Source of the DNA: Herbaspirillum sp. CF444
GTDB lineage: Bacteria > Pseudomonadota > Gammaproteobacteria > Burkholderiales > Burkholderiaceae_D
Length of the DNA stretch: 40,316 nt
Assembly (NCBI RefSeq): GCF_000282135.1
Contig: NZ_AKJW01000096.1
Location: forward strand, 1 to 40,316
Reading direction: 5' to 3'
This document shows positions 8,604-16,604 of the stretch, one piece after another (the stretch's first letter is position 1; every line of letters starts with the position of its first letter). Made by a program: the position numbers and the translations under genes. The notes under the pieces were generated by a model, which worked only from the letters and a program-made list of their open reading frames with translations, ran no database searches and had not been told where the DNA came from.

Positions 8604-9463
8604 TTTTCTGCCGCCATGGCGGATTCGCGTTCTTCATCGACGTCGTCGCCGTCTTGCGAAGTCACGACCACGCGCGTATTTCCGGCCAGCATGGCAGCGA
8701 GGGCCGGATTCAGCGGGCTGTCGGTGACGAGGATGTCGGGATCCGACAAGTGACCGCCGCGTACCGGCGCCTGACGGCCGAATTTTGAGTTGTCGGTGAC
8801 CAGGATCTGCGTGCGGCAGCTCTCGCGCAGCGCCTGGCGCGAACTCGATTCCATGCGATCGAAGTCGAGCAGCGTGCCGTCGGTGTCGACGCCGCCGACG
8901 CCATAGATGCCGAAGTCCGCTCGGAAATTGCGGAACAGCTTGTCGGCATCGCTGCCGAGGATTTCCGGATTGGGAAAGCGCAGGGTGCCGCCCGGCACGA
9001 TGACCTGGTTGTTCTGGTTGGTCGACAAAGCCAGCGCCGCGCGCAGGTTGTTGGTGATGACGGTGAGGTGATCGTGCCTGGCCAATGCCAGCGCAACTTG
9101 TTCGGGCGTGGTGCCGATGCCGATCAGCACGCTGCACACGTTGGGAATCAGCCTGGCGACCGCGGCGCCGATCTCGGCTTTCTGTTCGAGATTGTTGATG
9201 CGGCGCATGTCGTAAGGCTGGTTGCGCGCGGACAAAATCAGTTCGGCGCCGCCATGTCGCCGGCGCAGGATATCGGCGTCGCACAAAGCGTTGATGTCGC
9301 GACGGATGGTTTGCGTGGTGACGGCGAAATGCTCCGCCAACGCCTCCATCGTCATGAAGCCGTGCTGGCGGAACAGCGCAATGATTTCGTTGTGCCGCAA
9401 CGAAGCGGGCTTGGCGGATGGTTTGTTGGTGAGATTGCTTGCAGGATTCGCCGACATGTTCAC
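8600..9463 (-). CDS. DeoR/GlpR-family transcriptional regulator
   Basis: The product has 287 residues. After about 22 polar residues comes the DeoR helix-turn-helix: RHNEIIALFRQHGFMTMEAL, then VTTQTIRRDINAL and the RRRHGGA wing. A sugar-phosphate-sensing DeoRC domain follows, with GIGTTPEQVA, VITNN and VPGGTLR. Such proteins are usually repressors relieved by a phosphorylated metabolite; in GlpR that metabolite is glycerol-3-phosphate. It heads the ABC operon and faces the porin gene across a 204-base gap containing TTCATATGAA-type palindromes, so autoregulation and control of both directions are likely. Two ATGs (9463 and 9457) are possible starts. Confidence 0.9.
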   Translation of the reverse strand: MNMSANPASNLTNKPSAKPASLRHNEIIALFRQHGFMTMEALAEHFAVTTQTIRRDINALCDADILRRRHGGAELILSARNQPYDMRRINNLEQKAEIGAAVARLIPNVCSVLIGIGTTPEQVALALARHDHLTVITNNLRAALALSTNQNNQVIVPGGTLRFPNPEILGSDADKLFRNFRADFGIYGVGGVDTDGTLLDFDRMESSSRQALRESCRTQILVTDNSKFGRQAPVRGGHLSDPDILVTDSPLNPALAAMLAGNTRVVVTSQDGDDVDEERESAMAAEK

Positions 9464-9478
9464 TTATCCATTCACTCG

Positions 9479-9550
9479 TTCATTTGAAAACGTGATGAAT
9501 GTTATCGGGCGATTGTTACCGGATCGTGACCTTCATTGTGTTCATATGAA
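9479..9550. promoter_or_regulatory. Candidate DeoR-type operators in the divergent gap
   Basis: Two related palindromes lie between the regulator and the porin gene: TTCATTTGAA at 9479-9488 and the perfect TTCATATGAA at 9541-9550. A third partial site, TTTTCATATCATC, begins about 20 bases later, and TTCACT repeats occur around 9459-9475 over the regulator start. Short AT-centred palindromes with TTC/GAA arms are reasonable DeoR-family targets. No footprint is known, so the role is inferred from symmetry and position. Confidence 0.4.
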
Positions 9551-9667
9551 GACGATTTAATTTTCATATCATCAAAACGTCATGGCGATGTCATATATCG
9601 AGGGCATAGTTCGCAGCGTTTCACCACTGTTCGCACTTTCCTCTTTCAACTTTCCTGAAAACCATTC

Positions 9668-10867
9668 ATGAAAAAATATGCTCTCGCCATGTCGCTCTCC
9701 GCCGCCGGCATGTCCGTTTTCGGCGGCGCGCATGCGCAAACCAGCGACGCCTCATCGGGCGTCACCATCTACGGGATCATCAATCCCAGCCTGACCTATA
9801 CCGACAAGGTCGCCAATGCCACGTCGGCCAACCCGACCGGCACCGGTTCGCGCCTGAGCATGGACACGGCCGTCGCGCAAGGTTCGCGTATCGGCTTCAA
9901 GGGCGTGGAAGATCTGGGCGGCGGACTGAAGGCGCTGTTCACGCTGGAGAACGGCTTCAATGCCGACACCGGTCAGCTGGCGCAGGGCGGCTTGTTTTTC
10001 GGCCGTACCGCCATCGTCGGCCTGTCGGGCAAGGGCGGCACCATTTATCTCGGCCGCCAGAAGGACTACATCGACGATTTGTCGGCGTATAACGGTGCGC
10101 TCGATTTCGGCAGCCTGGTCAACAACATCCACGCATTGAACCTGGACCGCACGCAAGGCTCGCGCGTCAACAACTCGGTGCGCTACAACTCGCCGGTGAT
10201 GGGCGGCGTCACGCTGAGCGCGCTGTACGGTTTCGGCGAGCAGGCCGGATCGACCGGCGCCGGCCAGTCCTTCGGCGTGGGCGGCAGCTACAACAACGGT
10301 CCGTTGTCGTTCGGCGCGGCGTATTTCCAGAACAAGCTGACGGCCAACAATACCTTCACCGGCTCCAGCGACTCCGGCATTGCACCGGGCGCCGTTACCG
10401 GCAGCATCGCCAGCACTTCGCTGAAGACTTTCCTGATCGGCGGTTCCTACAAGCTGGGCGACGTGCGCATGTACGGCTCCTACTCGCAGGTCAAGCAACC
10501 GCTGGCGGTTGCCGCCGGTGCCGCAATGACCGGTTTCACCGGCGCCACGGGCGCGGCCTTTACCTTCGGCGGCGTCAACAACAGCAAGGTTGACCTCATC
10601 GACTTCGGCGTCAACTACAACGTCACGCCGACCACGCAGTTGCTCGCCAACTTCGTCGGCACGCGCTCGAAGTTCGTTGGCGCCAAAGACGGCAAGGCGT
10701 CGCAGGTGTCGCTGGGCGTGGACTATTTCCTCTCCAAACGCACCGACCTGTATCTGTTCTACGCCAACATTCGTTCGTCGGACATGTTCAATCCCGGCCT
10801 GTACGTCGCGCCGGGCGGCAGCAACACGCAGAACGTGCTGACTGCCGGCATCCGTCACAAGTTCTGA
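9668..10867 (+). CDS. Outer-membrane general porin (OmpC/Gram-negative porin type)
   Basis: The product has 399 residues. Its signal peptide ends at AHA (residues 1-23) and the mature part begins QTSDASSGVTIYGIINPSL, the usual first strand of betaproteobacterial porins. Alternating amphipathic strands follow, with an RIGFKGVEDLGGGLKALFTLE strand near residue 77, FGRTAIVGL and YLGRQKD. The chain ends in Phe (IRHKF), the assembly signal for the BAM machinery. It would form a trimeric pore for small solutes. It is divergent from the DeoR-type gene and is followed 29 bases later by an exported GDPD-fold protein, so it probably serves entry of the imported substrate. Confidence 0.95.
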   Translation: MKKYALAMSLSAAGMSVFGGAHAQTSDASSGVTIYGIINPSLTYTDKVANATSANPTGTGSRLSMDTAVAQGSRIGFKGVEDLGGGLKALFTLENGFNADTGQLAQGGLFFGRTAIVGLSGKGGTIYLGRQKDYIDDLSAYNGALDFGSLVNNIHALNLDRTQGSRVNNSVRYNSPVMGGVTLSALYGFGEQAGSTGAGQSFGVGGSYNNGPLSFGAAYFQNKLTANNTFTGSSDSGIAPGAVTGSIASTSLKTFLIGGSYKLGDVRMYGSYSQVKQPLAVAAGAAMTGFTGATGAAFTFGGVNNSKVDLIDFGVNYNVTPTTQLLANFVGTRSKFVGAKDGKASQVSLGVDYFLSKRTDLYLFYANIRSSDMFNPGLYVAPGGSNTQNVLTAGIRHKF

Positions 10868-10896
10868 CCGGCTTGTTTACCGACAAGGAGACGCAG

Positions 10897-11814
10897 ATGA
10901 ACAACATACGCAAGAATCGATTGAAGCTGGTCGTCTGCGCCGCGCTATTGAGCGTGTCGCTGGCGGTCAGCGCCGATCCGCTGATCGCCGCGCACCGCGG
11001 CGGCACCGGCGACGGTCCGGAAAACACCATCCCGACGCTGCAGAATTCGCTCAGACACGGTGCGGATATCCTGTGGATGACGGTGCAGGTGTCCAGCGAC
11101 GGCGTACCGGTGCTGTATCGTCCGGCCGATGTCTCGGCGCTGACCGACGGCAAGGGACTTGTCAACACCCTGACGGCGGCGCAACTGACCGCGCTCAATG
11201 CCGGTCATATGTACAGCGCGACGGATGCCTCCGGCAACAAGGACTATCCCTATCGCCGGCAGCCGGTGAAGGTGCCGACCCTGCGCGATGCATTGCGTGC
11301 GGTGCCGGCATCGGTGCCGATCATGATCGACATGAAGCAGTTGCCTGCCGAGGTGCTGGTCAATGCGGTCGCCAAAGTCATCGAAGAAGAGGGCGCATGG
11401 CAACGCGTGCGATTTTATTCCACCGATGCCGACGTGATTGCACTGATGGCGAAGCAGCCGAAGGCGCAAGTGTTCGAATCGCGCGACGCCACGCGCGATC
11501 GCCTGGCGCGCATTGCGCTCAACGGCGGTGCTTGCGATACGCCGCCGGCGGCGGGTACGTGGTCGGGCATCGAGCTGGAGCGCAAGGTCAGCGTGGTGGA
11601 AAAGTTCACGCTGGGCGAGGGCGTATCGGAAGTGGTGGCGCACTGGTGGACGCCGGCGGCGATGCAATGCTTCAGGCGCAATCCGGGCACCAGGGTGATG
11701 GTGTTCGGCGTCGACTCGGCCGAGGCTTATCGCAGCGCGCGGCAACTGGGCGTGGACGTGGTGATGACGGATTCGCCGTTGAAGATGACGGCCTTGCGTG
11801 AAGCTGCCAGGTAA
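10897..11814 (+). CDS. Exported glycerophosphodiester phosphodiesterase-family protein with altered metal ligands
   Basis: The product has 305 residues. The ATG at 10897 follows AAGGAG at ideal spacing. A signal peptide (about 1-27, ending VSAD) predicts a periplasmic protein. The GDPD signature is present as AAHRGG then PENTIPTL, with a later IDMK in place of the usual Glu-x-Lys. However, the Glu-x-Asp metal pair of typical members (as in UgpQ, IEFDAKLSKDG) aligns with LWMTVQVSSDG, and the catalytic HD of LLHDD aligns with LYRPAD. This is seen directly. It may be a divergent enzyme with another metal arrangement or a binding protein. Location next to the porin and the ugp-like importer suggests a role with glycerophosphodiesters. 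Confidence 0.85.
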   Translation: MNNIRKNRLKLVVCAALLSVSLAVSADPLIAAHRGGTGDGPENTIPTLQNSLRHGADILWMTVQVSSDGVPVLYRPADVSALTDGKGLVNTLTAAQLTALNAGHMYSATDASGNKDYPYRRQPVKVPTLRDALRAVPASVPIMIDMKQLPAEVLVNAVAKVIEEEGAWQRVRFYSTDADVIALMAKQPKAQVFESRDATRDRLARIALNGGACDTPPAAGTWSGIELERKVSVVEKFTLGEGVSEVVAHWWTPAAMQCFRRNPGTRVMVFGVDSAEAYRSARQLGVDVVMTDSPLKMTALREAAR

Positions 11815-11838
11815 TTGCAATCAAGAAATCCATGTACG

Positions 11839-11863
11839 GTAAAAGCCCCGGGCGGGCTTTTAC
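11839..11863 (+). terminator. Likely Rho-independent terminator after the porin-GDPD unit
   Basis: A perfect 10-bp stem GTAAAAGCCC/GGGCTTTTAC encloses a 5-nt loop and lies 25 bases after the GDPD stop. The run of T after the stem is short, so termination may be partial. Confidence 0.6.
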
Positions 11864-11917
11864 TTTGGATGGGATATCTGCTTCTGGCCGCCGGTTGCTC
11901 AAGATTGCAAAAAATTT

Positions 11918-11945
11918 GGAATCAATCCGTTCCGAGCGATACTCA
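11918..11945 (+). promoter_or_regulatory. Weak candidate HrpL-type (hrp box) promoter
   Basis: GGAATC at 11918-11923 is followed after 15 bases by ATACTCA, which can be compared with the GGAACC-N15/16-CCACNNA box read by the HrpL sigma factor of some plant-associated type III systems. One base in the first block and two in the second differ. It lies 50 bases before the start of the Josephin-like gene, the right place for an effector promoter. The match is imperfect and could be chance. Confidence 0.25.
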
Positions 11946-11994
11946 TGGATAGTTTCCGTGCGCGACTGCGTCCCGAGTCGAGATCAGGGTATTT

Positions 11995-13080
11995 ATGAGA
12001 ATTCCGCTTTTTACCAATTTGCTTGCCGTTGCCCACGAGGCGCCAGCGGCAGCGCGCGCGCATTTCGCGTCCCGTCCGCTGCCGATTCCTCCGCAGCGCC
12101 CGGCGCTACCGGCTGTGCCCGTTCGCCGCAGCGCGATGGAGGCTTCGATTCGCCAGCAGTTTGCCAATCGCATGCCGACCGGCGGAAGCGGGTTTCTTCA
12201 GCAAGCGGCGGCGACCGCCAGCGTACTGAGGAATCCGTCCCGCCCCCTGATGCACTATCGGCCCGCAATGAATATGCCGGCCGGGCGGGGCATCTTGGGA
12301 AATCTGGCAGGTAATCCGTTCATGCGGAACATGACGGCCCAGCGCATAGGCTTGAGCATCGCCAATTTCGAGAGAAACCGGCGCCTGAAAGAACAAGAAG
12401 AAAGCCAGATGCAGCAGGCGATAAAAGCCAGTTTGCAGGACTTGCGTGCGACCGGTCGCGGTTGGGGTAGCGCTCCCGTAACAATGAATACAGGCGCCGC
12501 TGCGCGGGTTCCGCAAGCTCCGGTTTTTCACCAGCAATTCAAATCCGCGGAGGCGGCGCTGCAAAGCGGTCATCCCACCGGCAATATGTGCGGCGCACTG
12601 GCGCTGGCGCATATGACCGGAACCGCGCCGCAATGGCCGCAGTTGCATCAGGTGGCGATGGACGATCTGCTGAAGCACGTTCCCCCCGGCCGCGCTACCC
12701 CTGAGCAGTTGAAAGCGGCGCACAATACCGTCTATGACGGCGTCTATATCGAACACCTGCAGGCGATGCTGAAAAAGAACAAGGTTCCTTTCGAAACCTT
12801 AAGCGCCGTCGATCCCAACGACATTGACCAGGTCTTCAATGGCGGAAAATGCAATGGCGTGACCTTCGGGTATGTGCGCCCCAGCTCCAGCTCCAACCCC
12901 GGCGGCGGCACCGCGCATTTTGCAGCGCTGCGCAAGGATGCGTCCGGGCAGTGGTGGGATATGGACAGTTATCACGACAAGCCGCAGAAAATCAGTTCTC
13001 CATCCGCGTTCCTGAAAGACAAATGCCAGGGCGAACTCCGCGCCGGCCGGGGCTTCGATATGATCTATACCAATGCCTGA
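11995..13080 (+). CDS. Josephin-like (ataxin-3-type) cysteine protease with a ubiquitin-interacting motif; candidate host-directed deubiquitinase effector
   Basis: The product has 361 residues. Residues 1-125 are Pro/Ala/Arg-rich, low in structure and without a Sec signal, as in many secreted effectors. Residues 133-149 fit a ubiquitin-interacting motif: acidic residues, then MQQAIKASLQD, with the key Ala142 and Ser146 and a closing Asp149. Residues 185-361 look like a Josephin fold: Cys199 in NMCGALALAHM, His308 in AHFAALRK and Asp324 in WWDMDSY. Cys-His and His-Asp spacings are 109 and 16; ataxin-3 has 105 and 15 (C14, H119, N134). The segments HFAALRK, GQWWDMDS and PQKIS line up with HWFTVRK, KQWFNLNS and PELIS of ataxin-3. 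The expected oxyanion Gln five residues before the Cys is not obvious; Q190 is nearest. No secretion-apparatus gene is in the window. The alternative is another papain-like peptidase. Confidence 0.8.
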   Translation: MRIPLFTNLLAVAHEAPAAARAHFASRPLPIPPQRPALPAVPVRRSAMEASIRQQFANRMPTGGSGFLQQAAATASVLRNPSRPLMHYRPAMNMPAGRGILGNLAGNPFMRNMTAQRIGLSIANFERNRRLKEQEESQMQQAIKASLQDLRATGRGWGSAPVTMNTGAAARVPQAPVFHQQFKSAEAALQSGHPTGNMCGALALAHMTGTAPQWPQLHQVAMDDLLKHVPPGRATPEQLKAAHNTVYDGVYIEHLQAMLKKNKVPFETLSAVDPNDIDQVFNGGKCNGVTFGYVRPSSSSNPGGGTAHFAALRKDASGQWWDMDSYHDKPQKISSPSAFLKDKCQGELRAGRGFDMIYTNA

Positions 13081-13227
13081 TGGCGTTGCAAGCGGGCAGG
13101 AAGCGGCTTGGAATCGACTTGGAATCGGCCTGCCGACGCGGAATCCGATCCACGCCATTGCGACGATGATCTCTCAGGAAACGGCCCGGTCGGTTTTTTT
13201 TGGCGGGATGTCCGCTAATAGCGGCAC

Positions 13228-13257
13228 CGCACAAATCCGTGCCGTCGTTTTTGTGCG
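13228..13257. terminator. Possible terminator between convergent genes
   Basis: CGCACAAA at 13228-13235 pairs with TTTGTGCG at 13250-13257. It lies in the 186-base gap between two genes that converge (stops at 13080 and 13267). A T-run (13194-13201) also lies in this gap. Apart from these I see nothing in the gap. Confidence 0.35.
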
Positions 13258-13266
13258 TCCGTGATG

Positions 13267-14811
13267 CTATTTTTTCATTTTGAAGAGATTGACTTCAACC
13301 GCCAGGTTTTTCGCCTGGTCCTGTAAGGTTTGAGCGGCCGCGGCGGCTTCTTCAACCAAGGCGGCGTTCTGCTGGGTAGCGTCGTCCATCTGCCGTATCG
13401 CCTGGTTGACCTGCTCGATGCCCGATATCTGCTCCTGGCTCGCGGTGGTGATTTCCCCCATGATGTTTGTCACGCTCTTGATGCTCTCGACGATGGCTTG
13501 CATGGTCGATCCGGCGTGATCTACCAGTTTCGTGCCGGCGTCAACCTTATCCACGGAATCGCTGATCAGATCCTTGATTTCCTTGGCTGCACTCGCCGAG
13601 CGCTGCGCAAGACTTCGGACTTCCGTCGCAACCACGGCAAAGCCCCGGCCTTGCTCGCCGGCCCGGGCCGCTTCTACTGCCGCATTCAGGGCGAGGATAT
13701 TGGTTTGAAATGCAATGCTGTCGATGACGCCAATGATATCGACGATTTTTTTGGATGAATTGTTGATGGAACTCATCGTCTCCACGACTTCGCTCATGAC
13801 GGAGCCCCCTGTCACCGCGACTTCCGAAGCGGTAATGGCCAGGTGATTGGCTTGCCCGGCATTGTCGGCATTGCGCTTCACCGTCAACGTCAATATATCC
13901 ATGGAAGACGCAGTCTCTTCCAGGGTGTTTGCCTGTTGCTCCGTTCTGGTGGAGAGGTCGAGATTGCCCCTGGCAATTTGCGTGGACTCATCGGCAATCA
14001 TCCCCGTACTGGCTCGGACCTGGCTAATGATATTGACCAAATTGCCGGTCATCTCTTTCAATGCGCTCAGTAACTGACCAGTCTCGTCCTTGGTATTGGC
14101 ATCTATTGTCGCGGTAAGATCACCGGCAGCCACGCGCCGGGTCAACTCCAGTGCATAGGCGATGGGCTGCGTGATGCCGCGCGTCAAGGACCAGGCGAGC
14201 ATGCCGCCCGATAAGATGAACAAGCCGATGAGCGATAAAATGAGGATCTCGCTGCTTCTTGCGATGGCGTCCACTTCATTGCTCAGATTGTTGACAGTCT
14301 CTTTCTGGAAATTGAGAAATTCAAGCTGGGACTTTTTATAGTTTTCGGATAGAGGGGTAAATTCCTCGAACAATTTGGCCACGTCGTCATTGCGGCCGTC
14401 CTTTTTGGCCTGCATGATCAAGTCTCGATTGATAAGATAGCGTTTGCGTGCCGCCCCGGTTTTTTGAAACAGTTCTTTTTCCTTGTCGTAAAGAAGATGC
14501 CCTTCGATATATTTCTGGATTTCGGTAATTCTGGCGGACGACGACTTTGCGTCTTCGGTAAAAAATTCCGCCAGGGAAGGGTCCGCGCTCTTGACGATAG
14601 CCAGTTGTCGCTTGAGACCGGCAAACGTGATGTGATACCACTCCTCGGTCATTCGCTCTTTTATCAGCGGTTCTTGCATCATGTTTCGGGTACTGGCGGC
14701 GACTTCATTGAGACGCCACAGTCCTACGCATGAAGAAATAGTGGCCAGCAACAGAACAACAAAAAAACCAACGCCAAGCCGCGTTCCTATGCTCAAATCC
14801 CGAATTTTCAT
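13267..14811 (-). CDS. Methyl-accepting chemotaxis protein with 4-helix-bundle sensor
   Basis: The product has 514 residues. A first membrane helix lies at about 11-30, followed by a roughly 155-residue periplasmic helical region of the 4HB_MCP type. The second membrane helix is at about 189-208, with a HAMP domain near 210-265. The cytoplasmic signalling domain carries the conserved hairpin tip, readable as [20 protein letters not shown] then [15 protein letters not shown]. It signals to CheA/CheW in a polar receptor array. The C-terminus (NLFKMKK) lacks an NWETF-type tether for CheR/CheB. The ATG at 14811 follows GGGGAG closely; an in-frame ATG four codons upstream (14823) has no better site. 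The ligand cannot be told. No che genes are nearby. Confidence 0.95.
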   Translation of the reverse strand: MKIRDLSIGTRLGVGFFVVLLLATISSCVGLWRLNEVAASTRNMMQEPLIKERMTEEWYHITFAGLKRQLAIVKSADPSLAEFFTEDAKSSSARITEIQKYIEGHLLYDKEKELFQKTGAARKRYLINRDLIMQAKKDGRNDDVAKLFEEFTPLSENYKKSQLEFLNFQKETVNNLSNEVDAIARSSEILILSLIGLFILSGGMLAWSLTRGITQPIAYALELTRRVAAGDLTATIDANTKDETGQLLSALKEMTGNLVNIISQVRASTGMIADESTQIARGNLDLSTRTEQQANTLEETASSMDILTLTVKRNADNAGQANHLAITASEVAVTGGSVMSEVVETMSSINNSSKKIVDIIGVIDSIAFQTNILALNAAVEAARAGEQGRGFAVVATEVRSLAQRSASAAKEIKDLISDSVDKVDAGTKLVDHAGSTMQAIVESIKSVTNIMGEITTASQEQISGIEQVNQAIRQMDDATQQNAALVEEAAAAAQTLQDQAKNLAVEVNLFKMKK

Positions 14812-15011
14812 ATGGCTCCCCAAACGTCTGTTTTCAAATGATGTTTTTGTCGTGCAAGAATTGCTTCAACCCACTTGTGCAGATTAAGGCAAGAAGAGGA
14901 TTACCGCAAAATATTCTATTTTTTTATAGTTGTATGTTCGCCAAAGTAGATTTCGCCAGAAGATGCGCGTCAAAGAGTTGCATATGCCTGGTAGGTTGGG
15001 ATGGTACTTCG

Positions 15012-16400
15012 TCAATCCTTGTGGTAGCGAATACGAGACAGGCTGACGACACAAGCGGCTCCGGAAAGAATCGCCGCACTGATGAGAACCAGCTCATATG
15101 GCGAAGTCGATTTGGTCAGCATCAGCGCCACCACTGAAGCACCCAGTGTTTGCCCGGTCAAGCGGGCCGTTCCCAGCATGCCGCTGGCCCCGCCGGTGCG
15201 CGCCTTCGGCGCTGAACTCATGATGGTCCGATTATTGGGCGCCTGGAACAAACCGAAGCCGATCCCGCAGATGGCGAACAGGATCACCACCGTCATATCG
15301 GACGTCTGCGGATTCACAATCAATAGCATCGCGAGCCCCACGGCAAGTATGGCCAAGCCAATCCCCCCCAATAGACCAGCCATGATCCGGTCAGATAATT
15401 TTCCTGCCAAAACACCCGTCAGCGCTACTGAAATGGGCCATGCGGTCAACAGCAAACCGGCGCGCCCGGCTCCCATTCCCAGATAGTTCTGCATCATGAA
15501 CGGCAGCATGACGAGTGCCGCCATTTGTGCCGCAAAGGAACAAAACGATGTGCCGACAGAGAGCGCGAACAGCGGGATTCGCAGCAAATCCAGCGGCAGC
15601 ATGGGCGCCGATGTCGATTGGACCTTTAACAGGGCTAATAAACTGATGACCGTCAGTGCCGCACAGGTGATGACCGTAGCCCATCCTTCGACGTGACCGA
15701 TTGCGTCGATCGTGTAGAGCAGAAGTCCAATGAACAGCATGCAAACCAAAGCGCTTTTGGCATCGAACTTCCGCTTGGACAAGGGATTGAAGGGCAAGGC
15801 TTTGATGCCGATGGAGAAGGAAATGAGTCCAAGCGGAATGTTGATCAGAAACAGCCAGTGCCAGGAGGCGACATGAAGAAGGACGCCGGAGACAGTCGGT
15901 CCAAGTGCCGATGCCGTGCCCGCGACCAAGGCGTTGTATCCGATCGCTCGCCCCAAAAGCCTGGTCGGGAAAATGAAGCGGAGGAGTGCTGAATTGACGC
16001 TAAGAATGCCGGCAGCCCCGATGCCCTGGAAGGTACGGGCCAGGCTTATCTGAAGCATCGTTCCGCTCATGGCGCACGCCAGGGAGGCGACGATGAAAAA
16101 GATCAGCCCCGTCAGATACACGCGTCGGTAACCGACCACTTCACCAAGGGATGCCAGCGGCAGCAGGAACACCGCCAGCGCGATTTGATAGCTATTGATG
16201 ATCCAGATGGCTTGCGCCTCGCTGGTCATCAGATCGCGTGCAATCACGGGAAGGGCCAGATTGGCAATCGACCCATCCATGACTGCGATTCCCATGGACA
16301 GAAACACGGTCAGGATGGCAAGCATCCGTTTATCTGCCGGCAACCCGTCGGCTTCTTGAAATGTCCGGGTATTTTTGCTGTCTGGCACGTTGACTTCCAT
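15012..16400 (-). CDS. MFS drug/metabolite exporter, DHA2 (EmrB/QacA) type
   Basis: The product has 462 residues with about 14 predicted membrane segments. The first helix carries the DHA2 sequence MGIAVMDGSIANLALPVIARDL. The helix 2-3 loop has GEVVGYRRVYLTGL, and motif C appears as GTASALGPTVSGVLL. Such proteins export drugs, dyes or metabolites by proton antiport across the inner membrane. The start is uncertain. The ATG at 16400 gives a normal short cytoplasmic tail, while an ATG at 16466 would add 22 residues. A separate 49-residue frame starting at 16479 overlaps this region and has the best ribosome site. The gene is a single unit between the chemoreceptor and the catabolic operon. The 200-base gap behind it, up to the chemoreceptor start, holds no recognised element. 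Confidence 0.88.
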   Translation of the reverse strand: MEVNVPDSKNTRTFQEADGLPADKRMLAILTVFLSMGIAVMDGSIANLALPVIARDLMTSEAQAIWIINSYQIALAVFLLPLASLGEVVGYRRVYLTGLIFFIVASLACAMSGTMLQISLARTFQGIGAAGILSVNSALLRFIFPTRLLGRAIGYNALVAGTASALGPTVSGVLLHVASWHWLFLINIPLGLISFSIGIKALPFNPLSKRKFDAKSALVCMLFIGLLLYTIDAIGHVEGWATVITCAALTVISLLALLKVQSTSAPMLPLDLLRIPLFALSVGTSFCSFAAQMAALVMLPFMMQNYLGMGAGRAGLLLTAWPISVALTGVLAGKLSDRIMAGLLGGIGLAILAVGLAMLLIVNPQTSDMTVVILFAICGIGFGLFQAPNNRTIMSSAPKARTGGASGMLGTARLTGQTLGASVVALMLTKSTSPYELVLISAAILSGAACVVSLSRIRYHKD

Positions 16401-16483
16401 GTTCTGTACCCCAAAAGAAAATCGGTTTTTGTCGAGGCACGCGTTGATGATGCGAAAGTGTGTCATATATTGACGTCATTTTC

Positions 16484-16522
16484 AGCATCCTCCTTGCAGC
16501 ATCCTCCTTTAGCATCCTCCTT
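16484..16522 (-). repeat. Three tandem Shine-Dalgarno-bearing 12-mers before the MFS gene
   Basis: On the minus strand AAGGAGGATGCT occurs three times (16522-16511, 16509-16498 and 16495-16484), with periods of 13 and 14 bases. Each copy is a near-perfect anti-16S site plus an ATG. The last copy sits 9 bases before an ATG at 16479 that opens a 49-codon frame (MTSIYDTLSHHQ...) ending near 16330, overlapping the start of the MFS gene in another frame. This could be a leader peptide or a ribosome standby array. Confidence 0.7.
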
Positions 16523-16552
16523 GTATCAGGAGCCACGCTCGGTCATCTGAAC

Positions 16553-16585
16553 GAAAAAAGCCGCCATCGCAGTACATGGCGGCTT
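16553..16585 (-). terminator. Rho-independent terminator of the six-gene catabolic operon
   Basis: AAGCCGCCAT (16558-16567) and ATGGCGGCTT (16576-16585) form a 10-bp stem with an 8-nt loop. On the minus strand the stem runs straight into six T. It lies about 20 bases after the stop of the last operon gene. Confidence 0.85.
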
Positions 16586-16604
16586 GTCAGTCCGGGATTG
16601 CGTC

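Noticed and set aside
11931..11963. PIP/hrpII-type box (TTCGC-N15-TTCGC) before the Josephin-like gene
   Set aside because: Only TTCC-like blocks with 20 bases between them are present; sequence and spacing do not fit.
16484..16522. Short tandem repeats considered as a CRISPR remnant
   Set aside because: Units are 12 bases with one- or two-base gaps and a clear ribosome-site content; there are no spacers.
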